Position numbers and translations under genes: made by a program
Notes under the pieces: generated by a model
What the model was told of the DNA's origin: nothing
The model's database searches: none
What the model saw: only the letters and a program-made list of their open reading frames with translations
Source: Paenibacillus sp. Soil787
GTDB taxonomy: Bacteria > Bacillota > Bacilli > Paenibacillales > NBRC-103111
Assembly: GCF_001429545.1 (NCBI RefSeq)
Contig: NZ_LMSP01000044.1
Coordinates: forward strand, 9,050-73,049
Length of the DNA: 64,000 bases
Direction: 5' to 3'
Part shown: in pieces, positions 43,716 to 51,210 of the stretch
Layout: each line of letters begins with the position of its first letter
How positions within the stretch are numbered: position 1 is the first letter of the stretch

Positions 43716-43753
43716 GGACGGGAACTTATTATAATTTGAAGGAGTGCGGAGCT

Positions 43754-44233
43754 ATGTCCATCTACAATATTGAGGTTCAAACGATCTCAGGCGAAACGAA
43801 GTCACTTTCCGAATATAAAGGAAAAGTGCTGCTCATTGTAAATACAGCAAGTGCATGTGGGCTTACACCGCATTACAAAGGGCTCCAAAGCTTATATGAA
43901 CAGTATCAAGATAATGGATTGGTTGTTCTGGGATTCCCTTGTAATCAGTTTGGCGGTCAAGAAACAGGTACGAATGAAGAAATCCAAAGCTTCTGCGAGC
44001 TCAATTACAAAGTTACATTTTCGTTATTTGATAAAATCGATGTGAAGGGTGAACATGCTCATCCCTTATATACTTACTTGCTAAGCCATACACCTGAACC
44101 GTACCGTACAGGAGAAATCGAATGGAATTTCGTGAAATTCCTAGTAGATGCAAACGGTATTGTTGTTAAGCAATACAGTGCTAGTACGGATCCAGCGGTT
44201 ATCGCTCCGGATATTGAAGCAATTTTAGCATAG
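43754..44233 (+). CDS. bsaA: glutathione peroxidase-family thiol peroxidase
   Basis: A 159-residue peroxidase of the Gpx family: catalytic Cys in NTASACGLTPHY (about residue 36), Gln in GFPCNQFGGQE (about residue 70), and WNFVKFLVDANG near the end. Bacterial members generally use thioredoxin and reduce hydrogen peroxide or lipid peroxides. A plain cysteine, not selenocysteine, is encoded. ATG 43754 lies after GAAGGAG at proper distance; a TTG at 43736 is in frame but upstream of that site. Confidence 0.9.
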   Translation: MSIYNIEVQTISGETKSLSEYKGKVLLIVNTASACGLTPHYKGLQSLYEQYQDNGLVVLGFPCNQFGGQETGTNEEIQSFCELNYKVTFSLFDKIDVKGEHAHPLYTYLLSHTPEPYRTGEIEWNFVKFLVDANGIVVKQYSASTDPAVIAPDIEAILA

Positions 44234-44251
44234 AATAAATAAAAAAAGCTG

Positions 44252-44280
44252 TTGCATCTATGACAGCGGCTCGCTATAAT
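44252..44280 (+). promoter_or_regulatory. promoter of the attenuated leader
   Basis: TTGCAT (44252-44257), 17-base spacer, TATAAT (44275-44280). Start of transcription near 44287. Confidence 0.72.
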
Positions 44281-44314
44281 CATAATAATCATGAAGTTGA
44301 AGGAGACGAATCAT

Positions 44315-44365
44315 ATGAAGAATACAGCTTGGTTCGTACAAATTCATTATTTTGATAGGCGTTAG
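44315..44365 (+). CDS. leader peptide MKNTAWFVQIHYFDRR
   Basis: A 16-codon frame with an excellent ribosome site AAGGAG (44300-44305, nine bases before ATG). Its stop TAG lies inside the first arm of a series of mutually exclusive hairpins, the arrangement expected for a leader peptide in attenuation. The peptide is aromatic- and His-containing, with no run of one amino acid, so the sensed signal is unclear (a stalled ribosome caused by a drug or by low charged tRNA are both possible). Confidence 0.65.
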   Translation: MKNTAWFVQIHYFDRR

Positions 44366-44463
44366 CACACACCTGTACATATCAGGGTGGGCTAACGCAT
44401 TTCGCGTTGGCCACCCTGCGGGATAGCAATTCGCGCAGGACCATAGGTCCGGCGCGTTTTTTT
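44359..44463 (+). promoter_or_regulatory. attenuator with five arms and intrinsic terminator
   Basis: Arm 1 GCGTTAGC (44359-44366) is perfectly complementary to part of arm 2, GCTAACGC (44391-44398). Arm 2 (44384-44398) also pairs with arm 3, GCGTTGGCCACCCT (44404-44417), over 14 pairs with one bulge. The end of arm 3, CCTGCG (44415-44420), pairs with CGCAGG (44434-44439), which is the left arm of the terminator. The terminator is CGCGC-A-GGACC (44432-44442) / GGTCC-G-GCGCG (44446-44456) plus seven T. Thus 1:2 favours 3:4 and readthrough, while 2:3 frees the terminator. A ribosome finishing the leader peptide would cover arm 1. Confidence 0.68.
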
Positions 44464-44493
44464 ATCTCGTTAAGAATGGGAAGGGTGGATGTT

Positions 44494-44859
44494 ATGCGAA
44501 ACGTGGAAGGATCAAATGAAGGTTGGAGTTCAGAAAGTTCGTATGGAAAGCAGCTAGAAGAACAAGCTATAGTAATCCTTCTAGACTCTAAAGCTACTGA
44601 AGCTGCATGTCGAATGACAAATGAGCTGAAACTAGCTGGTATAGGTATTAAGATGGTTGATGAGAAGTTGGATGTAGATAAGCAGCTATTGACTGTGACA
44701 AAACCTGGAATTCGCTTTATCATCTGTATTGGCTTGGAAGATAGCTCGAATGACCAAGTGAAGTTAATGGATATGCTAGACCTGTATGAGAAAGTGATGC
44801 CGATGGATCAAGCCATTTATTGCATCGAGAAGATTTATCCGCCAGCAGCTTTTACCTAA
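44494..44859 (+). CDS. small protein resembling a class II tRNA-synthetase anticodon-binding domain
   Basis: A 121-residue protein. After a 25-residue polar start it reads as one alpha/beta domain (QAIVILLDSKATEAACRMTN, KLAGIGIKMVDEKLD, GIRFIICIGLED), which resembles the HGTP anticodon-binding domain of His/Gly/Thr/Pro-tRNA synthetases without any catalytic part. The resemblance is by eye and moderate. If right, it could be a tRNA- or histidine-sensing accessory like HisZ fragments. ATG 44494 is 31 bases after the attenuator's T run; the frame is open upstream through the terminator but without a ribosome site. It is followed after 19 bases by a deacetylase gene. Confidence 0.6.
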   Translation: MRNVEGSNEGWSSESSYGKQLEEQAIVILLDSKATEAACRMTNELKLAGIGIKMVDEKLDVDKQLLTVTKPGIRFIICIGLEDSSNDQVKLMDMLDLYEKVMPMDQAIYCIEKIYPPAAFT

Positions 44860-44878
44860 AAAAGAGTGGAGTGAAGAG

Positions 44879-45568
44879 ATGAAGCACCCATATGGATTTA
44901 TTTATGCACATCCGGATGATGAGACGTTTCTTAGTGCGTGCATCATTCGCAAGCTTGCCGATCAAGGGGAGAATCCTGCTTTGTTGTTGGCAACACGAGG
45001 TGAAGCAGGAAGACAAGGCTTAGAGCGGGCAACAGATCGATCAGAACTGGCTAAGCTGCGAGAGAAAGAGATGGATGAAGCCGCCAAGGTGTTGGGCTTG
45101 TCGAACGTGGAGAACTTGGGCCATCCGGATGGTCAGCTCGCAGAGATTGATTTCAATGCTCTAGTTGAAGGTGTCATCTCTTTTATTCAGCGGTATGAAG
45201 TCGAGGTTCTATTCACATTTCCGGAGGATGGGGGCAATGGTCACCCTGATCATATCACCATCTCCAAGGTGACAACGGCGGCTGTATGGAGCGGTAAGTG
45301 TCCGAGTGTACGCAAGTTATATTATGCAGCAGCGGCTTCATTACTCGCAAAAGGTCACAAGCCTTCGATAGTAGTAGATACAGAAGCTGGTTGGCCGATC
45401 AAGGCAGCAGCCTTGCGTGCTCATGCAACCCAGCATGTAACTATTGCCAAATACTTCGGTGATCTTGATGTTTTTCCGGAAAATCGTCGATGGGAAGCTT
45501 TTGTGCTTGGTTGGCAGGATGGAACGATGTGGCCAGAGCAGGACTTAACGAAGGTACTGGAAGAATAG
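44879..45568 (+). CDS. bshB2: PIG-L family deacetylase, BshB2-like
   Basis: A 229-residue zinc deacetylase of the PIG-L/LmbE family: AHPDDETFLSA (about residues 10-20) and HPDHITISK supply the zinc ligands and catalytic Asp. BshB proteins remove the acetyl group from N-acetylglucosaminyl-malate in bacillithiol synthesis; the best resemblance is to the BshB2 subgroup, but other PIG-L substrates are possible. GAGTGGAGTGAAGAG precedes the ATG. Nothing else of the pathway lies in the window except YtxJ. Confidence 0.72.
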   Translation: MKHPYGFIYAHPDDETFLSACIIRKLADQGENPALLLATRGEAGRQGLERATDRSELAKLREKEMDEAAKVLGLSNVENLGHPDGQLAEIDFNALVEGVISFIQRYEVEVLFTFPEDGGNGHPDHITISKVTTAAVWSGKCPSVRKLYYAAAASLLAKGHKPSIVVDTEAGWPIKAAALRAHATQHVTIAKYFGDLDVFPENRRWEAFVLGWQDGTMWPEQDLTKVLEE

Positions 45569-45613
45569 GGGCATTAAATGGTATGATATGGGACAAGGCA
45601 GGTGAACGAACTC

Positions 45614-46150
45614 ATGGCAATTATGGCTAAAATTGAAGCTGTGCTTATTGCGGATGACGCATCAACATTTGTAACGAGAGAAATCGACGGTGTCGAACTA
45701 AGTTTTGGGGGCATTGAAGGTGATCGTCACTTCGGGTTATTCGCCAAAGCAGACTCGCGGCAGCCGATGTACAAGAGAGGCCAAGAGATCATGAATCGTC
45801 GTCAACTCAGCATTGTATCCGTTGAGGAACTACAAGGCATTGCGCAGCGACTGGGTGTGGAAACAATTAAACCGGAGTGGTTGGGTGCAAATATTGTTGT
45901 GAGCGGCGCTCCTGAATTAACCAAGCTTCCTATGGGAATCCGAATGATCCTGCCAAGTGGCGGCGGACTTGTGTGCGAAGGCGAGAACGAGCCTTGTGCA
46001 GGACCTGGCAAGCAGATTGCCAATCATTACGGAGACAGAAGCCTAACACAACAATTTATCAAACATGCAGGGCAAAGCAGAGGGATTGTCGCTTACGTGG
46101 AACGCCCAGGTGAAATAAAACCAGGTGATTTGGTCGAGATTCAAATTTAG
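45614..46150 (+). CDS. MOSC domain protein
   Basis: A 178-residue stand-alone MOSC domain (molybdenum cofactor sulfurase C-terminal type): GIEGDRHFGLF, RQLSIVSVEEL, LGANIVVSGAPELTKLP, the conserved cysteine in CEGENEPCAGPG, and GIVAYVERPGEIKPGD. Such proteins carry or transfer sulfur or handle Moco-bound substrates such as hydroxylated compounds. ATG 45614 follows AGGTGAACG; a GTG at 45602 is in frame. Third gene of the attenuated operon, 45 bases after the deacetylase gene. Confidence 0.85.
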   Translation: MAIMAKIEAVLIADDASTFVTREIDGVELSFGGIEGDRHFGLFAKADSRQPMYKRGQEIMNRRQLSIVSVEELQGIAQRLGVETIKPEWLGANIVVSGAPELTKLPMGIRMILPSGGGLVCEGENEPCAGPGKQIANHYGDRSLTQQFIKHAGQSRGIVAYVERPGEIKPGDLVEIQI

Positions 46151-46254
46151 TTACATATATTTTTTTGGGGTACCCCCAAAAGTGTGCGTCTCTTCTCGAA
46201 ATCTATATTTTAGTGAGATTTATCATAGAGAATTGATTAGGAAGGTGTGGACAG

Positions 46255-46458
46255 ATGTCGCTTTGCAACTGTGAAACATGCGGACAAGTTCATATTTCGA
46301 AATTTGAAAAGCGTTGTAAATCTTGCTCCCAGATTCATTTGAACGAGTCACACAAAGTGAAGGATTTCGTTCGGGCCCATCCGCGTGCCACACTTATTGA
46401 GGTTTACCACCAAACGGGTGTATCTTTGAGAACAATAAAAGAACTTATTAGAGCTTGA
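46255..46458 (+). CDS. small zinc-ribbon protein, TIGR03826/YvyF-like
   Basis: A 67-residue protein with CETCG and CKSCSQ knuckles (about residues 6-30), followed by a helix-turn-helix-like segment TLIEVYHQTGVSLRTIKELI. It resembles the N-terminal part of the flagellar-operon protein family TIGR03826 (YvyF), which is longer, so this is either a short relative or an independent regulator. GGAAGGTGTGG precedes the ATG. No flagellar genes are near. Confidence 0.65.
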   Translation: MSLCNCETCGQVHISKFEKRCKSCSQIHLNESHKVKDFVRAHPRATLIEVYHQTGVSLRTIKELIRA

Positions 46459-46475
46459 ATACATAGTAAACGGCT

Positions 46476-46516
46476 AAAACCATGTTGGTCTTCATTGAAG
46501 ATCATCATGGTTTTTT
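46476..46516 (+). terminator. terminator of the zinc-ribbon gene
   Basis: AAAACCATG...GTCTTC pairs with GAAGATC...CATGGTTTT, followed by TT; a long nested stem. Confidence 0.85.
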
Positions 46517-46576
46517 ATGTGGGATTATATGACTGCGACTATAAAAAGCAGCGATTGGTACTTGTTAAGTAACTAG

Positions 46577-46654
46577 GAATGGAACTGACAAAATGAACTT
46601 GCAAAATGAATTAGCAAAATGAACTAGCAAAATGAAGTAGCAAAAGGAACTAGG
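46577..46654. repeat. 13-bp tandem repeat, six copies
   Basis: Exact 13-base period: GAATGGAACTGAC, AAAATGAACTTGC, AAAATGAATTAGC, AAAATGAACTAGC, AAAATGAAGTAGC, AAAAGGAACTAGG. Related in sequence and period to 20600-20651. Confidence 0.82.
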
Positions 46655-47003
46655 AGGCGCTATTTATCCAAATATCCGCCTATATTAGTTTAAAGGGAAT
46701 GAGGAGGCGTTATTTTGCAATTTTTGGCGGCAAATACGGCATCCGAAGAGAAATAAGTGATCGACGTTCCGTTTCGCAAGCATAATAGTGACTTTCGAGC
46801 AAAATAAGGCATTGACGTTCCGCTCATGAAGGTTCAGGGTGGGGCTATTATGAAAGTGATAGCATTCTAGTGTATGAATCATTGAAAACCCGACCCAAGT
46901 CCCCCCCCGCCTCACTTTTACTGGTTCGATACGAAGTAACTGAAGCTAAGAAAATAAACGGATTACGCCGCCATTACGTGTGAGTGTTTATATAGGTTGA
47001 TAC

Positions 47004-47044
47004 AAAGCAAGCTACGCCCAAGCGTAATGCTTATGCTTGCTTTT
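47004..47044. terminator. hairpin with T run, orphan terminator candidate
   Basis: AAAGCAAGC (47004-47012) pairs with GCTTGCTTT (47035-47043); an inner AAGC/GCTT is also possible. No gene ends here, so it may belong to a decayed gene or an RNA. Confidence 0.4.
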
Positions 47045-47356
47045 CCCTGTTATCCACGCGAATGTTGTAATAAGAGAATGTCACTTCATTCAGTTTGCAT
47101 CCTCCCTTCTGTTAGTTAGATATGATTCAAAAATTTGAATTAGAGTCATTCAGCAACTTTGTGAAGGGTTAAGGGCTAGAATGATTGCCAATGTTGTAAT
47201 TACTGCAACAATTCTCACGCCAAAAGGCTATTTTGCCACTTGAAGTTGCAGTTTGTACAACATTTCGAACCGATTTGTTGCAAAATGGCCTATATAGGGC
47301 TCATTTGTTGTACATTATGCAAAAATGAAGGGGGAGAGGCAGGAAATCGGCAGTTA

Positions 47357-47375
47357 TTGTTGTACGAAATACAAC
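47357..47375. repeat. second copy of the TTGTTGTA palindrome
   Basis: TTGTTGTACGAAATACAAC is the exact reverse complement of 36301-36319. Confidence 0.65.
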
Positions 47376-47453
47376 TTGCTCAGAAGCCCCCTAATTAGAT
47401 TGGAGTCATCAATATGCAATAAGGTACAATATTGGTGAGGGGGAATGAGACGT

Positions 47454-47519
47454 ATGAAAAGCAATATCCTATATGATGAGCAACGGATCAAGGTTGCTCA
47501 AGAGGCTCTCAGTGCCTAG
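47454..47519 (+). CDS. 21-codon frame, small peptide or gene relic
   Basis: ATG 47454 after GAGGGGGAATGAG, reading MKSNILYDEQRIKVAQEALSA then TAG. The composition looks like a protein N-terminus, so it may be a relic of a longer gene lost by an early stop, or a real small peptide. Confidence 0.3.
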   Translation: MKSNILYDEQRIKVAQEALSA

Positions 47520-47598
47520 TAAAAATCCGTAGCTAACTATCCTAAATAAGAGAAGCTTCGTCGTCTAACCCCAAGCCCAAAACCTTATAATTATATAG

Positions 47599-47636
47599 AA
47601 AAAACCTTTAATTCCCAATTGGGATTGAAGGCTTTT
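47599..47636. terminator. terminator of the VWA/MoxR operon
   Basis: AACCTTTAATTCCC pairs with GGGATTGAAGG around AATT; the minus strand continues TTTTTT. Confidence 0.8.
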
Positions 47637-47656
47637 ACGCTATTTTGAAGCTGTCA

Positions 47657-49366
47657 CTACCGCTTAGCAAACACATCCAGCAGAAGTTCATCCTTCACGG
47701 GATCTTGAACATCCCAGGCGGTAGCGAATCTAACTTGGTGAGAAACGCCGACAATTTCGTACTTCTGTACGAGATGTTGGCGGGCGGAGCCGATAATGAG
47801 CGAATGCAGCCGCAGCTGCTTCTTCTGACCAAGAGCGCCAAGCTTCTGCAGAGTCGCTTTGGAGATTTGGCCGACACCATCGGTGACCATCACGAAGTCG
47901 GCATCGTGAAACTGCCGCTCGTGCTGTACGATGTCCATGCCTCTGCTCAGCGGCGCGTCGAAGTTCGTGCCGCCGCCGAATGCGAGCTGAGCCAGACCAT
48001 AGAAGCGGTCCCAATCCGGCCGCTTATACGACAGCACATGCTCGATGAGCTCGCCCTTCGCCCCGAACAGGAGGAGGACGAAGTCCCGTCGCTCTAGGAG
48101 TGAGAAGGAGGCGAAGGTCGCCGTAAACAGCTGAGCAAGCCGCAGCTTGCTGCCTCGCATCGAGTGGGAGGTATCGAGCATGCAGATAACAGGACCTTTC
48201 TGCGGCTCTTCAACAGAGCCGGTGTAATTGTAGGTCATGAGCTTATTTTCCATCCATTTGACGAGAAAATAAGGCTCAAAGTCTTCGTCAGCGAGCAAGC
48301 TGGCTTCGCTCGGAAGCAGATGCGCGATGTCGCCAGACTGGCGTAAATCATCGTAAGCTTCCGGGACATAAGGCGAGCGCAGCTTCTTACGCTGCACCCT
48401 AAGGTGATGGATGTTCCGTCCCACCTCCTGCAGGAAAGACACTAGATCCTTGCTGCGCTTCAGTTTCTCAATCCACTGCACGTAGTGCTCGAACGTCTGC
48501 CGCCGCAATTTCCCCAGCTCGCTGCCCCAGCGCCGGTTCGCGAGCCTCTGACTCGCTTGCACGAGCTCGTGCACATTGAAGCTGTCCACCTCTTCGAGGG
48601 ACAGCGTCTCCTTCAAAGCTTGCCCGAGCCAGTCGCCGAGCTCGGCCTCGATCTCCTTCATGGCCGCGAGGTCGCGCGCGCTCATGCGGTCCAGCTGCCG
48701 CTCGCGGCGCTCGAGTTCCTCTTCCGCCTTGCGCAGCTTCGCTTTGAGCTTATCGCGCTTCATGAACTCGGTGCGCATCTCGTTTTGCAGCTCTGCGATG
48801 CGCTGCTTCAGTGCTCGAATCTCCTCCGCGATGAGCGGCCGCGAATCGACGGCTTCCTGCTTGTCTTCGACGGCGCGCTTCCCTTGCTGCAGCGTATAGC
48901 CAACAAGCCGCAGCTTCTCGATTTGCTTCTCGGAGAGGCGCTCACTCACGCTCTTTTCCTCTTGTCCGCTCATCTGCTGCTTCTTCTCGAAGCCAAAGCC
49001 GCTTATTTTCTGTTCCTTTTGTCTGCGTTTGACTTCTTTCTCATAGGACTCGGTAAGCCACATCAGCGCCTTAAGCGCTGTTTTGAAAGAGGCATTTACT
49101 TGTCCAATTGTACGAGGATGAATGGACACATAGAAGTACTGCTTGCGCAGCGTTAAAACCATCCAACGGTGGAAGGGGGTTTCCTCTACAGTGCCGTCCA
49201 CTTCAGGCTTCGTTAAGTAGAAACACATAAAGAAATCAGCAAAAAGTTCAAGCGTAAACCAAGGGGCTTGCCTTACGGCCTCGCGCATCCATTCTTGTGC
49301 AACGCGCGATGAGTGTACGTAGCCCTCGAACACATACCTGTCAACCCGAGTGCAGCGTATGATCAT
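47657..49366 (-). CDS. VWA-domain protein, ViaA/CoxE-like
   Basis: A 569-residue protein. N-terminal helical part, then a long coiled-coil region (about residues 170-260, rich in Arg/Glu/Leu), then a von Willebrand A domain at about 390-560 with the metal-ion-dependent adhesion site DTSHS (in MLDTSHSMRGS), the Thr in GGGTNFDAPL and the Asp in MVTDGVGQ. With the MoxR ATPase encoded 12 bases upstream it forms a RavA-ViaA-like pair, thought to act as a chaperone for metalloenzyme or complex assembly. The coiled-coil part is very G+C-rich (45 of 60 in 48661-48720), unlike its flanks. AAGAGG precedes the ATG. Confidence 0.82.
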   Translation of the reverse strand: MIIRCTRVDRYVFEGYVHSSRVAQEWMREAVRQAPWFTLELFADFFMCFYLTKPEVDGTVEETPFHRWMVLTLRKQYFYVSIHPRTIGQVNASFKTALKALMWLTESYEKEVKRRQKEQKISGFGFEKKQQMSGQEEKSVSERLSEKQIEKLRLVGYTLQQGKRAVEDKQEAVDSRPLIAEEIRALKQRIAELQNEMRTEFMKRDKLKAKLRKAEEELERRERQLDRMSARDLAAMKEIEAELGDWLGQALKETLSLEEVDSFNVHELVQASQRLANRRWGSELGKLRRQTFEHYVQWIEKLKRSKDLVSFLQEVGRNIHHLRVQRKKLRSPYVPEAYDDLRQSGDIAHLLPSEASLLADEDFEPYFLVKWMENKLMTYNYTGSVEEPQKGPVICMLDTSHSMRGSKLRLAQLFTATFASFSLLERRDFVLLLFGAKGELIEHVLSYKRPDWDRFYGLAQLAFGGGTNFDAPLSRGMDIVQHERQFHDADFVMVTDGVGQISKATLQKLGALGQKKQLRLHSLIIGSARQHLVQKYEIVGVSHQVRFATAWDVQDPVKDELLLDVFAKR

Positions 49367-49378
49367 ATAGGTAACCTC

Positions 49379-50680
49379 TTATAACGTATAGTCGTATATG
49401 ATTCCCGGGATTTCCCGGTCAAACAGTGTGCGATATAAGCCTTGGATGGATTGTAATATGCGCTCGCCCTGAATGCGCAGATGCGTGAATTTAACGGCAT
49501 ACTGCTCAGGGTGCTGCAGAAAGATAGATTGAGAAGCAATCCATTCCGGCAGTTTCTTTTCTTTCTCCTGCCAGGAGATAAGTCTGCCTCGCAGGCTTCT
49601 GGCTGTTTCTTCCAGCTCCATTCGGCACTCTTCCAAAGTCGCTTTCAATCGTTCGGCAGCGTCCTTATTTAAAGCGCCGCCGATTTCTTTTTTAAATTGG
49701 AAGGCATGTAATTCATCTTCTTTCTCCAACCATTTTTTAACCGTCAAGTTATATTGAATCAGCGGGAGTTCTTGTTCCATTTCTCGTTTGAGCATGTCCT
49801 GGAATAAGGTGTCGAAGATGGCTTTGAGCTCTGCCAAATCTTCAGGGAAATCCCACAGCATATGCGGGGTTAGTACGGTATCCCACACATTGACCGCGCT
49901 GCGCCCATGGATAGCTGCTGAAATCTTCCACGAATGGCCAATCTTGTGGTAGCGGCGATCCGAAAGCACATATTCTTTCTCTTCAAGAGCTGTCTTCAAT
50001 TGAAAAAGCATGTAAACCAGCGCATCTGGCAATTGAACCTCGGCCGCCTGTGATTTCAACTGTTTCACCAATTCCGTTGTCAAGAGGGTAGGGAGAGGTG
50101 TGGTTGGTGCCTGAAACATGAGTTCAAAGCTTGAAATTTGCTTGACATATTCGACTTCAAATCGGAATAAGAAGCGGTCGTACAGCGCCGCTAATTGTTC
50201 GTTATCTTCGGGTAACTCATTTGATGCTGCCATTAAGAATAGAAGAGGAGACTGCTGCTTCTGCCGTCCATTGAAGAAGACACGTTCATTTAAGACAGAA
50301 AGAAGCGCATTCAGTATGGCGCTGTTCGCTTTGAATATTTCATCGAGGAAGGCGAAGCGAGCGCTTGGTAAGTAGCCGTCAGTGAGCCTAATATACTCAT
50401 CATTTTTTAGTTTTTGTAAGGAGACAGGCCCGAATAATTCATCTGGTGTTGTGAAGCGGGTTAATAGATAATCATAATAAGGTTCGTTACCGAATAATTC
50501 GGCAGCAGCGCGTGCTAATTGAGATTTCGCTGAACCGGGAGGTCCAACTAATAAGACGTGTTCGCCGCTCATGATAGCGAGCAGCAAGACACGGATGAGC
50601 TCTTCCCGTTCCATGAAACGTTTTTCGAGATGACCCATAGCTTCTCTTAATTTGTTCTGTATGACGATGGGTTCTTTCAC
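49379..50680 (-). CDS. MoxR-family AAA+ ATPase, RavA-like
   Basis: A 433-residue AAA+ ATPase: Walker A LLVGPPGSAKSQLAR (about residues 42-56), Walker B RFAFLDEIFKAN, sensor FLMAASNELP and a second-region Arg finger (LYDRFLFRFEVEY). The C-terminal 150 residues are helical, as in RavA. GTG 50680 is used: AAGGGGGACAAC ends just before it; an in-frame ATG at 50743 would place that site inside the gene. Partner of the VWA protein downstream. Target complex unknown. Confidence 0.87.
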   Translation of the reverse strand: MKEPIVIQNKLREAMGHLEKRFMEREELIRVLLLAIMSGEHVLLVGPPGSAKSQLARAAAELFGNEPYYDYLLTRFTTPDELFGPVSLQKLKNDEYIRLTDGYLPSARFAFLDEIFKANSAILNALLSVLNERVFFNGRQKQQSPLLFLMAASNELPEDNEQLAALYDRFLFRFEVEYVKQISSFELMFQAPTTPLPTLLTTELVKQLKSQAAEVQLPDALVYMLFQLKTALEEKEYVLSDRRYHKIGHSWKISAAIHGRSAVNVWDTVLTPHMLWDFPEDLAELKAIFDTLFQDMLKREMEQELPLIQYNLTVKKWLEKEDELHAFQFKKEIGGALNKDAAERLKATLEECRMELEETARSLRGRLISWQEKEKKLPEWIASQSIFLQHPEQYAVKFTHLRIQGERILQSIQGLYRTLFDREIPGIIYDYTL

Positions 50681-50842
50681 ATTGTTGTCCCCCTTGGCGT
50701 AATCAAAGCTTGTATGTTTACATTGTATCAAACTGCCCGGCAAACATCGAATATGCTACAATGTAATCTGTAGTGCCTATATGACATTAACGCTGCACAG
50801 GCAGCTTGCAGTCTTCCAAGAAAATACAAAGGAGCGTTATCT

Positions 50843-51169
50843 ATGCCCCAAATGATCGTTAGAGGAATTAGTGTTCCTCAAATTCAATCCATTAGTACGG
50901 CGTTAATTGAAGAACTAGCTCAAGTATGTTCGTGTGGAACAGACAACTTTATGCTGGAATGTCTCCCCACAGTTTCTATATTTGAAGGGAAGGAAGTAGA
51001 TACGTATCCTTTTATAGAAGTAGGATGGTTTGAGAGAGGGCAGGAGACGCGTGATGATTATGCTAGCGTGCTGACCAAACACGTTCTTTCGCTTGGCATA
51101 CCTGAGGTAGAGATCGCCTTTCGCGTATACCGGGAGGATAGCTATTATTGGAATGGGAAGTTAATTTGA
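50843..51169 (+). CDS. DUF1904 tautomerase-like protein
   Basis: A 108-residue protein of the DUF1904 family: PQMIVRGISVPQIQSIST start, VEVGWFERGQETRD-like core and FRVYREDSYYWNGKLI end. The fold is predicted to be tautomerase-like, but the N-terminal proline follows the initiator Met directly, as in true tautomerases; activity is untested. AAAGGAGCG precedes the ATG. Confidence 0.78.
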   Translation: MPQMIVRGISVPQIQSISTALIEELAQVCSCGTDNFMLECLPTVSIFEGKEVDTYPFIEVGWFERGQETRDDYASVLTKHVLSLGIPEVEIAFRVYREDSYYWNGKLI

Positions 51170-51210
51170 ATGAGTTCATGGCTAACAGATATAACGAAGG
51201 AGTGGTCCCT

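Larger units (their letters stand above)
46517..47598. other. 1.1-kb repeat-rich gap
   Basis: No convincing gene of normal size. Contents in order: a 13-bp tandem array (46577-46654); two GGAGGCG-initiated palindrome-like segments (about 46650-46735); two copies, 51 bases apart, of a unit with GACGTTCCG (46763 and 46814); a hairpin (47004-47044); a palindromic stretch rich in TTGTTGTA/TACAAC words (47190-47375); and a 21-codon frame (47454-47519). Confidence 0.55.

Noticed and set aside
44380..44420. T-box riboswitch, from AGGGTGG at 44384
   Set aside because: The following bases GCTAAC do not match the T-box consensus, no specifier stem was found, and a well-placed leader peptide explains the structure better.
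46161..46181. Terminator at the GGGGTACCCC palindrome
   Set aside because: T residues lie before and A residues after the stem on both strands, so no T run follows the hairpin; it has almost no loop. Perhaps an operator.
48485..49156. 223-codon Leu-rich plus-strand frame opposite the VWA gene
   Set aside because: Antisense of an Arg/Glu-rich coiled coil; low-complexity and no start signal.
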